A stretch of DNA of 38,368 bases, taken from positions 1 through 38,368 of the forward strand of contig JAKSHZ010000016.1 in NCBI GenBank assembly GCA_024399115.1, in the 5' to 3' direction. Position 1 is the first letter of the stretch; every line of letters starts with the position of its first letter. The position numbers were made by a program, and so were the translations under genes. Below the pieces are notes generated by a model. It had not been told where the DNA came from, ran no database searches, and saw only the letters and a list, made by a program, of their open reading frames with translations. Below, in pieces: positions 11,501 to 18,608 of this stretch. Origin of the DNA: Bacilli bacterium. Its GTDB lineage: Bacteria; Bacillota_I; Bacilli_A; RFN20; CAG-826.

Positions 11501-12696
11501 AGAATCTTATTACAGGTGATGATGAGGTTGACTTAAAAGAGTTCATTGACCTTGTAATTAATAACCTTGCTCCTAACAATCCATTGACAAACAACGTTAT
11601 TTCTCCTATCATTCAAGTTGCTAATAATACGACTTGGTACGGTGGAGATTTAGTGCCTACTGCTCTTCAAGATTTACCTAATGCAGAACAATATGACGAG
11701 GGTACTGACAGCTTTAGTAAATGGCTCGGTGAAACTTTTGGAATTAGTCCTATTAAAGCTAATTACTTGCTGAATCAGTATTCAGGCGGTGTAGGTGATG
11801 TTGTTCTTCCATTTATGACTCCTGAAGCTACTAATGATGCTGAAACGGTTGGTGAACAATTACTTGCTCCATTTAAGAGTAAGTTCACTACAAACGCTGT
11901 AATGAACAATCAGAATGTTTCTGACTTTTGGGAAAAATCTGATGAACTTACTACTGCTGCTAAGAAGAGCGTTCATACTGATGAAGATGTACTTGCTAAC
12001 AAGTATTTCAATTCGGTTAAGAGCCAAATAAGTGAGCTCAACAAGCAAAAGAGAGAAGTTCAAAGTAGTGATATCTCTAAGAAGGAAAAATACAATAAAG
12101 TTCTTGAAATACAGAAGCAAATTAACGAACTCGCTAAAAACGCTCTCGGTGATTACGAAGATGTCAATATCTCAGGTAACTACGCTACTGTTTCTGATAG
12201 GCAGTACAAGATAGATAATAACGGAGATTGGACTAAGCTTTCTGATAAGCAGATTGAAAAGCAAACGAAGATAAGTAATATGCTTGGAATTTCTGCAAAT
12301 GATTATTGGAACGCTGATGCAGATACGAGAGAAGTATATTCTTGGGCTGTTGAAAATCCTGATAAATATGCAATATCAAGAGTTGTAACGGACAACGTAG
12401 TTACTTACAAGAACTATACAAAAGAATTGAATGATTTGAAGGCTGATAAAAGCAGTAACGGTAAGACAATTAGTGGCAGCAGAAAAAAGAAAATAATTAA
12501 TTATATCAATAACTTAGATGCTGACTACGGTGCTAAACTCATACTCTATAAGTCTGAGTATAAGTCTGACGATAGCGTTAATAACGATATTGTTGAATAC
12601 CTTAACGGTAGAAACGATATTACTTATGCCGATATGGTTTCTATCCTAACTCAGCTTGATATGAAAGTAGATTCAAACGGTAATATTTATTGGTAA
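2527..12696 (+). CDS. Giant polyvalent virion protein: zincin, GNAT-like, three ART-like modules, LPD38, conserved C-terminal domain
   Basis: A 3,389-residue protein taking up about a quarter of the genome; ATG with an AAGGAG site. Visible order: N-terminal segment; Gly/Ala-rich hydrophobic region (about 115-290) as in membrane-penetrating injected proteins; charged coiled coil (about 398-541); zincin metallopeptidase-like region with HETTH at 662-666 and candidate third ligand E713; unnamed domain (about 810-1050); GNAT-like region (about 1062-1300, with GDLISVF and a later LDCY...FGF signature); three ADP-ribosyltransferase-like (ART-PolyVal) modules beginning at YHGT (H1353), FHST (H1564) and YHGT (H1749); further unnamed regions; an LPD38-like segment (about 2734-2990); hydrophobic helix near 2923; and a C-terminal domain with SGSRKKK at 3316-3322. 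Polyvalent proteins are known to be packaged and delivered with phage DNA to counter host defences. Position after the coiled-coil protein fits an ejected protein. GNAT assignment is the least certain. Confidence 0.85.
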   Translation: MASNYKSAKKKLEDIMTTDYQVRVIEDESGKKVGNYDVIKPTLTRSETAEIAPVMKRERLVDYTKGNFTDLAPVKKNSNPLKTAAFDLEGSGERTWLQTGAFRDGYDFGDVTRTVFNTASGITNNANYGFTKGIEGVLDFGLDLVSKGADAVGANGVSNTARKIIQKDLSSYVSTDIGGSSGLKTLSNLLNGSSITQAGIDTKEQANKRQSNSVLGDKSNSLVQSAGQIGVTLAAQAGGVPWWLTTGAMSYGNEVEQAYKSGATSGEAAVSGAFSAAGEVLSEFLSGGMSKFGIGGKSLTDGLVKNVAGKIEGKILNNLAKFGIDVVGEGAEEVASELISRFGQKISYEDEKTWKEMFASEEAIDAYIESFVGGAVLSGGMNSVRLAKNTKSGRDYETGLTDNEQKVINNEIANRTAEKQKTKAVEDKINQIIAEREGTLGTLTEEKKAEIRKEVLDNADTIDFSTAEISKKELKAIEEEVNKDFNRGDISIESIENTLLGDVNAQINDLKTKLEQTTQAEERAKIESNISKLQAEKNNRMMEMLQKDNLLQRSYQEANLRNEKFAYEANDNDSEYRKNLAKDFEKVANNSTKSHELFETLSKISEDKGTQYTVVNNQTLKELGYSVEGRDINGFVTKNADGTQKVVINVDSAKALQKTVGHETTHLLEGTAEYTELQDMIKQYATTKGDYNAKLEEVTELYNGIKDADINAEVTSDLVGDYLFNDTDFINSLSVEKPNIFKKIYEEVKHLYKLATAGSKEARELEKVKKAFEKAYKQNLSQEISQNTNQSVEQNSEQSSDADTKYSLVSDKDTISFLENQDYVVTYKAMQVIDGKLYPPMSAEYKEEVEYTDKDGNKKTKTVRKLKQASELGKWQQSDENPDAIKKFNSKGYGVFELLKGNGKSIEAAYNPYEHTSNIVLNDQFEEAYNRPNLVTVEYHIPASELTSGYKAQYAKDAVGEHSWKAGPVAKYLTEPRQVYLTRWSKPVRILPDSEVAEKYKEILDGTDISVPFNVVSPSLLSELEKVGVSIDYDGSPMYKAIQKRKSEKESNVKYSISDKKGEISNVRTDEFRRLQEESQRLPYEEQQLYRSGSKEIDENLRSRLSRVLGERLEAERSSNSYEARILNDTKTGNTFEAYGNVDGQTFRDCFEIARTYTQYGELVDLHPVETTEDEIGYNDTYNCISKDGLSGYAITKDGDLISVFNASNKRGWLRAISPDVKQKSKTLDCYMSENQPLSEIYSAIFGFKTASVMDYNIEYDHDNIAKNHNYPQVAFMVNTDEDVETKHFSKDQYDAALEYRNSFVNSDDIAPIGNAQYSLTDNKGRKLSKEQQEYFKNSKVRDENGNLKVMYHGTDAMAFSEFNVEKGVWLSEEQSYAEDYADYWDSQLGGKWLDDEVYNSKDTRMYELYADIRNPFNLGEINDTLSDSKIGELADALGFGVVDNTGSYNDGGKVSLEIRNLAKKYIGEPTYQFTRSKEFIDYVKDLGYDGFSATEDGTKTYCAFNSADQVKLVNNTTPTESPDIRYSVSKTDNKGRELSKEQQEYFKNTVVKDTKGNLKTVFHSTNNKFNVFGKGDIGYHFGNKTQAKAIGGVNLKEGYLNITNPINFDDDLGSWDSDYRLTEELYDKGIITFDEGKYVLFTESGKYKSSTEESNKKLRELLISKGYDGIVYRNFYESGGGKSYIAFNSNQFKNVDNTTPTENPDIRYSVSKRNAEYDNAVKNNDIETAQKLVDEAAKESGYPIKAYHGTGRADRVGNVFLPERATSGPMAFFTDNRKIAENYARDKRDTSIAYDSDFDTYETQFRIKIGDRDIPLIKAWGYLPFDARRRITQKAGQVHENWDTYDGTLVVDENTNEAGGGFQWQLKSSGGNALKALNEQWLNSGTLFNEESRYLDVLKTIGVDEEFAKAGLGDIFYKDPNARFEKVYDTYLGINNPFDTSTMDENFINELEQWADETDLSPYEKESSGADFWDKNDIDAYDFADRLRSDLENGTFHAWTSIPDSVTAFLKEKGYDGIKDVGGKNGGEGHTVWIPFSSEQVKSADAITYDDNGNVIPLSERFNPEKVDIRNSLSMQGRAYGRERGDIFGSDIKYNDTNVAAEEIAPVKETVNENVENTNYAPAPYEAVNRENEEAFNALTDEDAPVEKAIYAYEERDKSRISNKYVSEIVNTVANPLFLGNKEKSQLKKIFNQYSKGEIETREDLVNALNDKFAYYDATLDNERLQDLKKEIRGTTIYVPQLEQGDVVSAYDKFGNARKKYFGYLNLTKQPVNKRGYRNMTAEQVYDEFAESYPDFFPDDIVSAQDKLDRIFEVLQTPAVETYQQRFLTNEDINTIADYMIGQNSYYQGINKEKSAAKDLKDLQKSIKRGELNAPTEEIAPVKEIDKKEAVPTKENPIKNNNAAPSDETIARVLSEEPKTQTQRNRRKLAILAANILDKGIVFENLSLKTKNRDLMGKWDYTLTSEARAQNVIGNGHKEFDATTKQEYQTSKSLNDIREEVDNSGKTQEFYDYMYHKHNVDRMSLESRYENTPNKAVFGDSVTSEVSQGIVDRYEAQNPEFLTWAQDVYDYVNADRQHLVDAGVISQETADLWQEMYPHYVPIRRVDSKGVNIDVPLDTRRTGVNAPVKRATGGSSDILPLFDTMAQRTLQTYRAAAKNSFGVELMNTLGSEIESAKTSVDDVINSVDSQESLLQQNDGYPTFTVFENGERHTFEITQDMYDALSPVSDSSLLSKTFAVPNKIANLHRGVLTEYNPMFTFTNFAKDVQDVLMNSQHAAKTYAKFGEALVQLGKKGYWYREYVANGGEQNSYFDSQENTFKTEGSFSDKLLNMPPLKQIAQMNDFIEMIPRLSEYIASRESGRSVEVSMLDAARVTTNFKAGGNLTKFANRNGATFLNASVQGAMQQVRNVREAQANGVRGWAALAAKTAAAGLPALLLNAMLWEDDDDYEELSDYVKQNYYIVAKNDDGTFVRIPKGRTLAVIQNGIEQMQNLITGDDEVDLKEFIDLVINNLAPNNPLTNNVISPIIQVANNTTWYGGDLVPTALQDLPNAEQYDEGTDSFSKWLGETFGISPIKANYLLNQYSGGVGDVVLPFMTPEATNDAETVGEQLLAPFKSKFTTNAVMNNQNVSDFWEKSDELTTAAKKSVHTDEDVLANKYFNSVKSQISELNKQKREVQSSDISKKEKYNKVLEIQKQINELAKNALGDYEDVNISGNYATVSDRQYKIDNNGDWTKLSDKQIEKQTKISNMLGISANDYWNADADTREVYSWAVENPDKYAISRVVTDNVVTYKNYTKELNDLKADKSSNGKTISGSRKKKIINYINNLDADYGAKLILYKSEYKSDDSVNNDIVEYLNGRNDITYADMVSILTQLDMKVDSNGNIYW
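5723..5908 (+). other. Out-of-frame ORF embedded in the giant gene, possible overlapping gene
   Basis: A 61-codon ORF in the +2 frame relative to the giant gene, preceded by AAAGGTGA (5706-5713) nine bases before its ATG; a second ATG is at 5735. Its product looks protein-like rather than like a shadow: an acidic/basic helical start (EDYKKKVKDFLMK), then LMKTYEADFQEFLENDW and an end of VAATAMRLGY. Within this stretch the giant gene's frame is unusually Arg-rich and uses codons (CTA, CGA, CGG) that seem scarce elsewhere. Both frames therefore look constrained. I cannot tell whether the embedded ORF is translated; chance remains possible. Confidence 0.3.
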
Positions 12697-12706
12697 GGTG
12701 GAGTAT

Positions 12707-13687
12707 ATGAATAAACAAGATTTAAACGGTGTAAGAACTGCACAAGACATTGAAAGAAAATACAATCTTTCTGCCATACAGGAAAACGCTGAGCTTGTTG
12801 AAAATCAACTCTATCAAGTACAAAACGAACTAACTAACTTTGCCAATCAAACTACTCAACACTTCTTAGAAGTTCAAACCGAGTTAGATGATAAGGCTGA
12901 AATTTGGTTTTATAGTGGAACTCCTTCACTCAGTAGCCCTCCCGCTTCTGAGTGGGGGGAGTATTCCTCTCACGTTGGTGATATGTACTATGATACGAGT
13001 ACAGGATATGCTTACAGGTTTAAGGTGGTTTCAGACGTATATTCTTGGGAACAGATACAAGACAAAGATGTTGTAGAGTCTTTGGCTCTTGCAAATGCTG
13101 CAAGTGATGCAGCCGATAGCAAGAGAAGAGTATTCGTTTCTACGCCTGCTCCACCTTATGACAACGGTGACTTGTGGATAAACAATCAAGAGCTTTATGT
13201 TTGTCAAATATCTAAGGAAACAGGAACTTATGCTGACGGTGATTTCATTGTGGCCACAAAGTATACCGACGATACTTTGGCCACACAGGTGGCAAATAAC
13301 TTAACTGTTGTTCAAGGTCAGGTAACTACTGTTATTACTGATAATGACGAGCTTAAAATCAAGTTCAATCAGACTACTTCTTTAGTAAACTCATTAACTG
13401 AAGAGGTTGCAAGTGAGATTGACGAGCGTGAAGCTATGATAAGGCTCGGCCACGAACAAGGCATACCTGTTGTTGAACTCGGCTCTACCGAAAGCCCTGT
13501 AAAAACTAAATACAAGAATGATGGTATGTATATTGAGGAAAACGGTACAACAACAAGTTATTTTAAAAACGGTAAATCTTATAACAGGGATATGGAAGTG
13601 CTGAATAGCTTGAAAATAGGCAACTTTGCTTTTGTACCTCGTGAAAATGGAAATACGAGTCTTGTATACTTTGGGGGTGGTAACTAA
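12707..13687 (+). CDS. Tail fibre / baseplate-like structural protein
   Basis: A 326-residue protein. I chose ATG 12707, which lies behind AAGGTGGAG, over an in-frame GTG at 12698 that is inside the ribosome binding site. The N-terminus (about 5-50) is helical, followed by two similar beta segments containing GDMYYDTSTGYAYRF and GDLWINNQELYVC, a pattern seen in phage minor structural and receptor-binding proteins. A helical segment (about 205-250) is followed by a Gly/Asn-rich C-terminus. It starts the cluster of tail-tip genes and its stop overlaps the next start (TAATG). Its exact receptor or role cannot be read from the sequence. Confidence 0.65.
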   Translation: MNKQDLNGVRTAQDIERKYNLSAIQENAELVENQLYQVQNELTNFANQTTQHFLEVQTELDDKAEIWFYSGTPSLSSPPASEWGEYSSHVGDMYYDTSTGYAYRFKVVSDVYSWEQIQDKDVVESLALANAASDAADSKRRVFVSTPAPPYDNGDLWINNQELYVCQISKETGTYADGDFIVATKYTDDTLATQVANNLTVVQGQVTTVITDNDELKIKFNQTTSLVNSLTEEVASEIDEREAMIRLGHEQGIPVVELGSTESPVKTKYKNDGMYIEENGTTTSYFKNGKSYNRDMEVLNSLKIGNFAFVPRENGNTSLVYFGGGN

Positions 13688-15291
13688 TGGCTAACGCTTC
13701 TGTTCTCGGAACGATATCTGATTTTACGATTGGTAATGATATTACCATTCCAATTACGAAATACAGTTCAGAGTATAGTGATACTCTCAATATTTATTGT
13801 GGTAACACTTGGATTAAAAGAGTAGAAGGGCTTGTAAATAATCAATCTGTGTCATTTACAACAGCAGAACTAAACGATATTTACTCTACTATGTCAAACG
13901 TAACAGGTGCATTATTCAAGTTCCGTAACACTACTTACAACGGTGAAAACATAGTGGGTACGAGTGAAAAGTATGCAACAGGTACTATTGCAGACTCGGT
14001 TAAACCTACAATATCAAGTGTTTCCTTAACTGACTCAGATGCAGCTATTGATAATCAGTTCGGTGGCTTTGTAGAATCTCAAACTAAGTTATATGCAAGG
14101 ATTACTGCAACAGCAGGGGCAGGCTCTTCGTTAGCGACTTATTACACTACTATTGGAAGCAATACATATACAGGAGCAGAGTTTACTTCAAGTACATTAA
14201 CTGCTTCAGGTCAAGTGCCTTATTCGGTTTCAGTAGTAGATGCAAGAGGTAGAGTAGGGATATCGTCAGGGAATATAACTGTTATTCCTTATAGTTCTCC
14301 TACTATTCCTACATTCAGCGTTGTAAGGTGCAACTCTGATGGTACTGAGAATATTTACGGTACTTATGTAAAAATAAATCTTAGTGCTATTATATCGGCT
14401 GCAAATAACAGGAATACTAAATCGTTTAAGGTTGAGTATAAGAAAAAATCAGACAATACTTGGACTATACTTAAATCATACAATGACGATTATACTTATA
14501 CGCTAACCAATGATGTTAATTCAGGTTTTAATTCTGATTATGCTTATGATTTCAAGGTAACAGCAACAGACTTCTTCGGTGACGTTGAATCACTTGTAGA
14601 TGTACCTTCAGGTTTTGCTTTGCTTGATTTTAAGGCAAACGGTAAGGGTATAGGAATAGGCACAGTAGTTAATAGAGATGCTCTCCAAATAGGATTACCT
14701 ATATATGATAGATTTGATACCGTTATACCTAACGGATTATCTGTATATAGAACAGGCGGTACGGATATTAATCCTGATACCACTATTGAGGAGCTTATAT
14801 TAACCGAAACGAATGTACCGACAAGTGACACCTATTACGTTAAAACATTCTTTTTTGCAGATAAGTCTACTACTGCTAACAGAACTCAGATTGCTTATCC
14901 TTATGCTAATGATGCAGACGGAAGAGCTTCAAGCAAGGTGTTCGTTAGAATATATGTTGAAGGTTTAGGTTGGGGTGTGTGGAATCCAATAGGAATGTCA
15001 GCAAGGTCTGCGGATTACTCAGGCTTGTTTGACGTTGGAAAACTTAGAGTAGAAACAGGTTGGATATCAATAACTCCTGTTGCCAATATTCCTACTACGG
15101 TTAGTGTTATTTTTGCTAATCAATTTAAGGCTGTTCCTGTTGTTATTCCTACTGTTACAGCAGGTGTAGGTGGCACTCAGGTTATAGGCTGCTATGCAAA
15201 CGAAATAAGCAAAACTTCTGCTGACATAGTTCTAACAAGAACAAATGCTGTTCCTACAAATGTTTTTTTTATGGTGGTGGGTGAGATATGA
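13687..15291 (+). CDS. DUF859-like tail-tip protein
   Basis: A 534-residue all-beta protein resembling the DUF859 family of phage minor structural proteins. Ig/fibronectin-like repeats occupy about residues 100-310 (segments such as KPTISSVSLTDSDAAIDNQ and SVSVVDARGRVGISSG). The diagnostic piece is a segment around residues 310-345, FALLDFKANGKGIGIGT then LQIGLPIYDRF, which is characteristic of these tail proteins. The C-terminal part (about 440-534) has a WISITPVANI-type receptor-binding-like domain. The gene is coupled to its neighbours: TAATG at the start and ATGA at the end. DUF859 genes are usual in long-tailed phages, so their presence here suggests modular exchange of host-recognition parts. 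Confidence 0.7.
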   Translation: MANASVLGTISDFTIGNDITIPITKYSSEYSDTLNIYCGNTWIKRVEGLVNNQSVSFTTAELNDIYSTMSNVTGALFKFRNTTYNGENIVGTSEKYATGTIADSVKPTISSVSLTDSDAAIDNQFGGFVESQTKLYARITATAGAGSSLATYYTTIGSNTYTGAEFTSSTLTASGQVPYSVSVVDARGRVGISSGNITVIPYSSPTIPTFSVVRCNSDGTENIYGTYVKINLSAIISAANNRNTKSFKVEYKKKSDNTWTILKSYNDDYTYTLTNDVNSGFNSDYAYDFKVTATDFFGDVESLVDVPSGFALLDFKANGKGIGIGTVVNRDALQIGLPIYDRFDTVIPNGLSVYRTGGTDINPDTTIEELILTETNVPTSDTYYVKTFFFADKSTTANRTQIAYPYANDADGRASSKVFVRIYVEGLGWGVWNPIGMSARSADYSGLFDVGKLRVETGWISITPVANIPTTVSVIFANQFKAVPVVIPTVTAGVGGTQVIGCYANEISKTSADIVLTRTNAVPTNVFFMVVGEI

Positions 15292-16670
15292 AATATATTT
15301 TAGATGATGACGGATATATTGAAGAATTAATCTTTGCAACAGGTGCTCAAATTGGGCGTGATGGGGTTGCTTGTACTGAATATACAGGCTCAATCCCTTC
15401 AGGCTTTACTTCTCTTGAAGAGTGGGCTCAATTAGTAAACGTAAGAGCGTGGAGATTAGTTGACGGTGACTTGTCTTTTAATCCTGTAAGACTTGCAGAG
15501 CTTGAAGCTGCTGCAAATGAAGAGGAAACTATGTATAGGCCCGCCACTATGGAAGATTTATATAAGGCTGTTTCTGTATATACAGATAACTCTCAGCAAA
15601 GTTATTCTCAGTATGTTAGTGGCAACACCTATTTAACAATGGAGGGCTCAGGCGGCTTTGCTATCCCTCAATTTGTTATCACAAGCATTAGCCTTTGGAA
15701 AGACGATTCAGGCAAGTGGAATGAAGATTCTACTAATTGGAATACGGTTGAATCATATTTCCCTTCAAAGCTTGAAATAGTAACAAGCACAAAGAACTTG
15801 CTGCCGATTGACTTTGATAAATACATTCAAAGCGGATTGACTATAACAAGAGAATATGACGGTGGATTATCAATATACGGTACTACTGCTGAAAACAAAG
15901 AGATTGTTTTATGTGGGAATACTGATATGATTGCCTATCTCAATGCAGGAGTAAGCTATTACAAGAGTGGTTTAGAAAGCTTTGAGATTAAACTATATGA
16001 TGTAAACGGTGATGGTGCTATTCTAATTCATCAAGGTGGTAATGGCGTATTTACTCCTACTGAAGATTATAGAGTGTCAAAGATTGGCATTGTTATTCCT
16101 TCAGGAACTTATGATACTACTATTTACCCTCAGCTTGAGATTGGAAACGCTGCTACAAGTTTTGAGATTAATAAGCGTGATTACTTAGATTTAGATACTA
16201 ACAATAATATTAAGCTTACTCTCTTGAACGGAGAACTAAGGCTTGACGGTGCATTGATTAGTTATTCAAACAGTTTACGCTCGTATAAGCATTTTATGGT
16301 TAATTGTACTGCTACTTCTATTGTTCAATACGTTCTTTCTGAAACAGATGGAGATATTACGAGAGTAAAGATTAAGGCAGACCAAATTGACCTTGCAGGT
16401 TATACAACTATTGTTAATCACGACGAATACTCAAATACTAAGGTTGAGTTTTTACCGAACAATGATTTAGAAACAGTAATGAAGGTTAGCGTTCAGCATA
16501 CAATTGATGGTGATAACGCTCCTTTTGTTCAGAAGTTCACTATTGATAAAACAGGTGAAGTTCATCTTACAGGTACTTTGTATATTGATAGTGGTGCTTT
16601 TGATGCTATTGAAATTACTGATGCTTCAGGCTCAGCAATAATTAACAGTAGCGGCATACATAGTCTTTAA
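15288..16670 (+). CDS. Tail fibre / receptor-binding-like protein
   Basis: A 460-residue protein whose ATG overlaps the previous stop (ATGA). The N-terminal 70 residues (MKYILDDDGYIEEL, GSIPSGFTSLEEWA) resemble adaptor segments that attach fibres to the baseplate. The middle (about 160-300) has a jelly-roll-like lectin pattern with NLLPIDFDKYIQSGLTITRE and YPQLEIGNAATSFE; this YxQLExG signature is common in phage-borne carbohydrate-binding domains. The C-terminus is beta-rich and ends with repeated ITDASGSAIINSSG, as in triple-helical fibre tips. Host-surface binding is inferred. Confidence 0.6.
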   Translation: MKYILDDDGYIEELIFATGAQIGRDGVACTEYTGSIPSGFTSLEEWAQLVNVRAWRLVDGDLSFNPVRLAELEAAANEEETMYRPATMEDLYKAVSVYTDNSQQSYSQYVSGNTYLTMEGSGGFAIPQFVITSISLWKDDSGKWNEDSTNWNTVESYFPSKLEIVTSTKNLLPIDFDKYIQSGLTITREYDGGLSIYGTTAENKEIVLCGNTDMIAYLNAGVSYYKSGLESFEIKLYDVNGDGAILIHQGGNGVFTPTEDYRVSKIGIVIPSGTYDTTIYPQLEIGNAATSFEINKRDYLDLDTNNNIKLTLLNGELRLDGALISYSNSLRSYKHFMVNCTATSIVQYVLSETDGDITRVKIKADQIDLAGYTTIVNHDEYSNTKVEFLPNNDLETVMKVSVQHTIDGDNAPFVQKFTIDKTGEVHLTGTLYIDSGAFDAIEITDASGSAIINSSGIHSL

Positions 16671-16688
16671 TAAAGAAAGGTGGATTAT

Positions 16689-17138
16689 ATGAGTAATACA
16701 ACAAACTTAAACCTAACAAAAGTCAACGGAACAGATGCCAAAAGTGATTTTCCCTCTACTTATAATGCTAACTTAGACAAGGTTGATGCTATGGCGGTAG
16801 ACTATATTGTTGAGCAAGGCACAAGCGGAACTTGGACATATAGGAAATGGAATAGCGGAATTGCGGAATGTTGGTCATTTACCACTACTCCTATTGAAGC
16901 TTCATCTTCTGCATCAGGAAGTGTTTATTACGGAGATAGTTCGGCAATCTCATTTCCTATTACATTTACCGCAGTACCATCAATAACCATTTCAATGACA
17001 CAAACAGGCTCTACAACCGCTTGGCCTGTTGTGGTTTATATGTCAACAACTTCATTCATTATTCGTGTATTTCGTGGTGCTGCGGTTACAACAGCTAACT
17101 ACAGATTCTCTGCACACGCTTTTGGAAGATGGAAATAA
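16689..17138 (+). CDS. Small tail-fibre tip protein
   Basis: A 149-residue protein. ATG 16689 is preferred over an in-frame GTG at 16680, which lies inside the AAAGGTGG ribosome binding site. The N-terminus (NTTNLNLTKVNGTDAKSDF and YNANLDKVDAMA) is a pattern found in many Firmicutes phage fibre proteins. It is followed by GTWTYRKWNSGIAECW and an all-beta C-terminal domain ending SAHAFGRWK, the usual form of H-type-lectin-like fibre tips. Probably the distal receptor-binding or accessory fibre; ligand unknown. It is the last structural gene before lysis. Confidence 0.65.
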   Translation: MSNTTNLNLTKVNGTDAKSDFPSTYNANLDKVDAMAVDYIVEQGTSGTWTYRKWNSGIAECWSFTTTPIEASSSASGSVYYGDSSAISFPITFTAVPSITISMTQTGSTTAWPVVVYMSTTSFIIRVFRGAAVTTANYRFSAHAFGRWK

Positions 17139-17210
17139 TGAGGTGACAACAATTAAAGTAAAAGACGTAAAAGTCTGTTCAAAATAATATAAGAATAGAA
17201 GGTAATGGAG

Positions 17211-17501
17211 ATGGGCGTGTATGAAAACATAATGCTCGTTTGTGGGCTGATTATTTCTCTGGGCGGAGCTGCTGCTGTTATTGTAAAGCTAATTAGCCCT
17301 TGGAAGCAATTAAGATTAGAAATTGATGAGATTAAAGACAAACAGAAAAAAGACTATGAGAGGTCAATAGAAGAAGAAGAAACAAACAAAATGATTTGCA
17401 AATGCCTTCTTGTAATGTTAGACCACGAGATAACAGGAAATTCAATAGACAAACTAAAGTCAACTAAATCCGATTTACAGGACTTTCTTATCAATAAGTG
17501 A
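17211..17501 (+). CDS. Single-span membrane protein with coiled-coil tail (lysis-cassette accessory)
   Basis: A 96-residue protein; ATG 17211 has the better spacing to AGAAGG (17197-17202) than the in-frame ATG at 17205. One transmembrane segment (about 5-27, LVCGLIISLGGAAAVIVKLI) precedes a highly charged coiled coil (about 33-60). It lies directly upstream of the holin and endolysin. Proteins of this form in this place are known as holin-associated or XhlA-like proteins, but I do not see a clear family signature. The 72 bases before it (17139-17210) hold only a weak short hairpin and no credible gene. Confidence 0.6.
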   Translation: MGVYENIMLVCGLIISLGGAAAVIVKLISPWKQLRLEIDEIKDKQKKDYERSIEEEETNKMICKCLLVMLDHEITGNSIDKLKSTKSDLQDFLINK

Positions 17502-17510
17502 GGTGTTTTT

Positions 17511-17732
17511 ATGAAGAAGTTTTTAAAGGAGCACGATTGGTTAGAGCGTGCAGCTAAAACATTCATTCAGGCTTTTGTTGGTGCTTTCGTTGCAAGCCTT
17601 TCTTTTGGTTTTGCAAGCGTTGACGAAGCAAAGACATACTACTTAGCTCTTGCAGGCTCAGCAGCAGCAGCAGGAATCTCAGCAGTATGGAATGTACTTA
17701 AAGAACACTTTGAAAGCGAGGAAACAGAATGA
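17511..17732 (+). CDS. Holin
   Basis: A 73-residue protein with a charged N-terminus ([16 protein letters not shown]), two predicted transmembrane helices (about 17-36 and 43-62, the second with [12 protein letters not shown]) and an acidic C-terminus. Size, topology and form resemble the phage r1t holin family. It would accumulate in the membrane and trigger release of the endolysin. It starts 9 bases after the preceding gene and its stop overlaps the endolysin start (ATGA), so the two are translationally coupled. Confidence 0.85.
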   Translation: MKKFLKEHDWLERAAKTFIQAFVGAFVASLSFGFASVDEAKTYYLALAGSAAAAGISAVWNVLKEHFESEETE

Positions 17733-18550
17733 AAACTTTTGGTATTGATATTTCTTGTTGGCAGAAGGGAATTGACTTTGACAAGATTAAGGCTGAAGGC
17801 GTTAATTTTATCATTATTAGAGCAGCTTATTCCACGTCAGCGGATAAATGCTTTGAGGACTTCTACAAGAAGGCCAAAGCAAGAGGTATAGGTGTGGGTG
17901 CTTATGTATATTCAATGGCTAAAAACAAGGCTCAGGCCATTGAGGAAGCAAATTACCTTATTAAGATACTTTCGGGAAAGCAGCTTGAATATCCTGTATA
18001 CATAGACGTTGAGGATAAGACTCAAAGAGCTCTTTCAAAAGCTGCTGTTGATGAGATTGTCACAGCGTTCTGCACTACAATGGAAAAGGCAGGGTATTAT
18101 GCAGGCTTTTACACTAATTCAGATTGGTATATGAACAGAATGAACGGTGCTAAACTTGCTCAGCGTTTTACTCATTGGCGTGCTCAATGGAGCAAGTCAG
18201 AAATGAAGGGCGTTGACTTGTGGCAGTTTGGTGGAGAAACAAACTATATTCGTTCTACGAAGGTTGCAGGACAGACAGTAGACCAAAACTACTGCTTTAA
18301 AGACTTCCCTACAATCATTAAGAACGCTAAGTTAAACGGTTTCGGTACTGAAGTTGTTAAACCTGCTGCTCAGCCCGTAAAGGTGACAGCGACAAAGAAA
18401 ACAACGGTAACATATACAGTTAAGAACGGTGATACTCTTTCGTCAATAGCAAGGAAATACGGTACAACGTATCAGCAGATTGCTAAGGACAATAACATTA
18501 AGAACGTAAATCTTATCTATGCAGGTCAAAAACTTAAAATAACAAAGTAA
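17729..18550 (+). CDS. Endolysin: GH25 muramidase with C-terminal LysM domain
   Basis: A 273-residue peptidoglycan hydrolase. Residues 1-195 form a glycosyl hydrolase family 25 domain: [14 protein letters not shown] with D7 and D9 at the start, and the catalytic D93-V-E95 motif in YPVYIDVED. The C-terminal residues 228-272 are one LysM repeat ([19 protein letters not shown]), which binds the N-acetylglucosamine chain. A linker rich in Lys, Thr and Pro joins them. GH25 enzymes cut the bond between N-acetylmuramic acid and N-acetylglucosamine. There is no signal peptide, so export depends on the holin upstream. A terminator follows eight bases after the stop. Confidence 0.95.
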   Translation: MKTFGIDISCWQKGIDFDKIKAEGVNFIIIRAAYSTSADKCFEDFYKKAKARGIGVGAYVYSMAKNKAQAIEEANYLIKILSGKQLEYPVYIDVEDKTQRALSKAAVDEIVTAFCTTMEKAGYYAGFYTNSDWYMNRMNGAKLAQRFTHWRAQWSKSEMKGVDLWQFGGETNYIRSTKVAGQTVDQNYCFKDFPTIIKNAKLNGFGTEVVKPAAQPVKVTATKKTTVTYTVKNGDTLSSIARKYGTTYQQIAKDNNIKNVNLIYAGQKLKITK

Positions 18551-18557
18551 ATGTAAC

Positions 18558-18592
18558 GAGGTACTCCTTTGGGAGTACCTCTTATTTTTTTT
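18558..18592 (+). terminator. Rho-independent terminator after the lysis cassette
   Basis: A perfect 10-base-pair stem, GAGGTACTCC (18558-18567) with GGAGTACCTC (18572-18581), a 4-base loop, and a T-rich tract to 18592. It ends the late operon and insulates the early promoter just downstream. Confidence 0.95.
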
Positions 18593-18608
18593 GCCAAAGT
18601 TGTGAAAA

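Noticed and set aside
15268..15291. Run of eight T near the end of the DUF859-like gene as a frameshift or terminator.
   Set aside because: There is no stem before it, and the frame ends naturally in an ATGA overlap with the next gene.
17144..17188. 14-codon GTG-initiated ORF between the fibre tip and the membrane protein.
   Set aside because: Very short and with no recognisable product; the spacer needs no gene.
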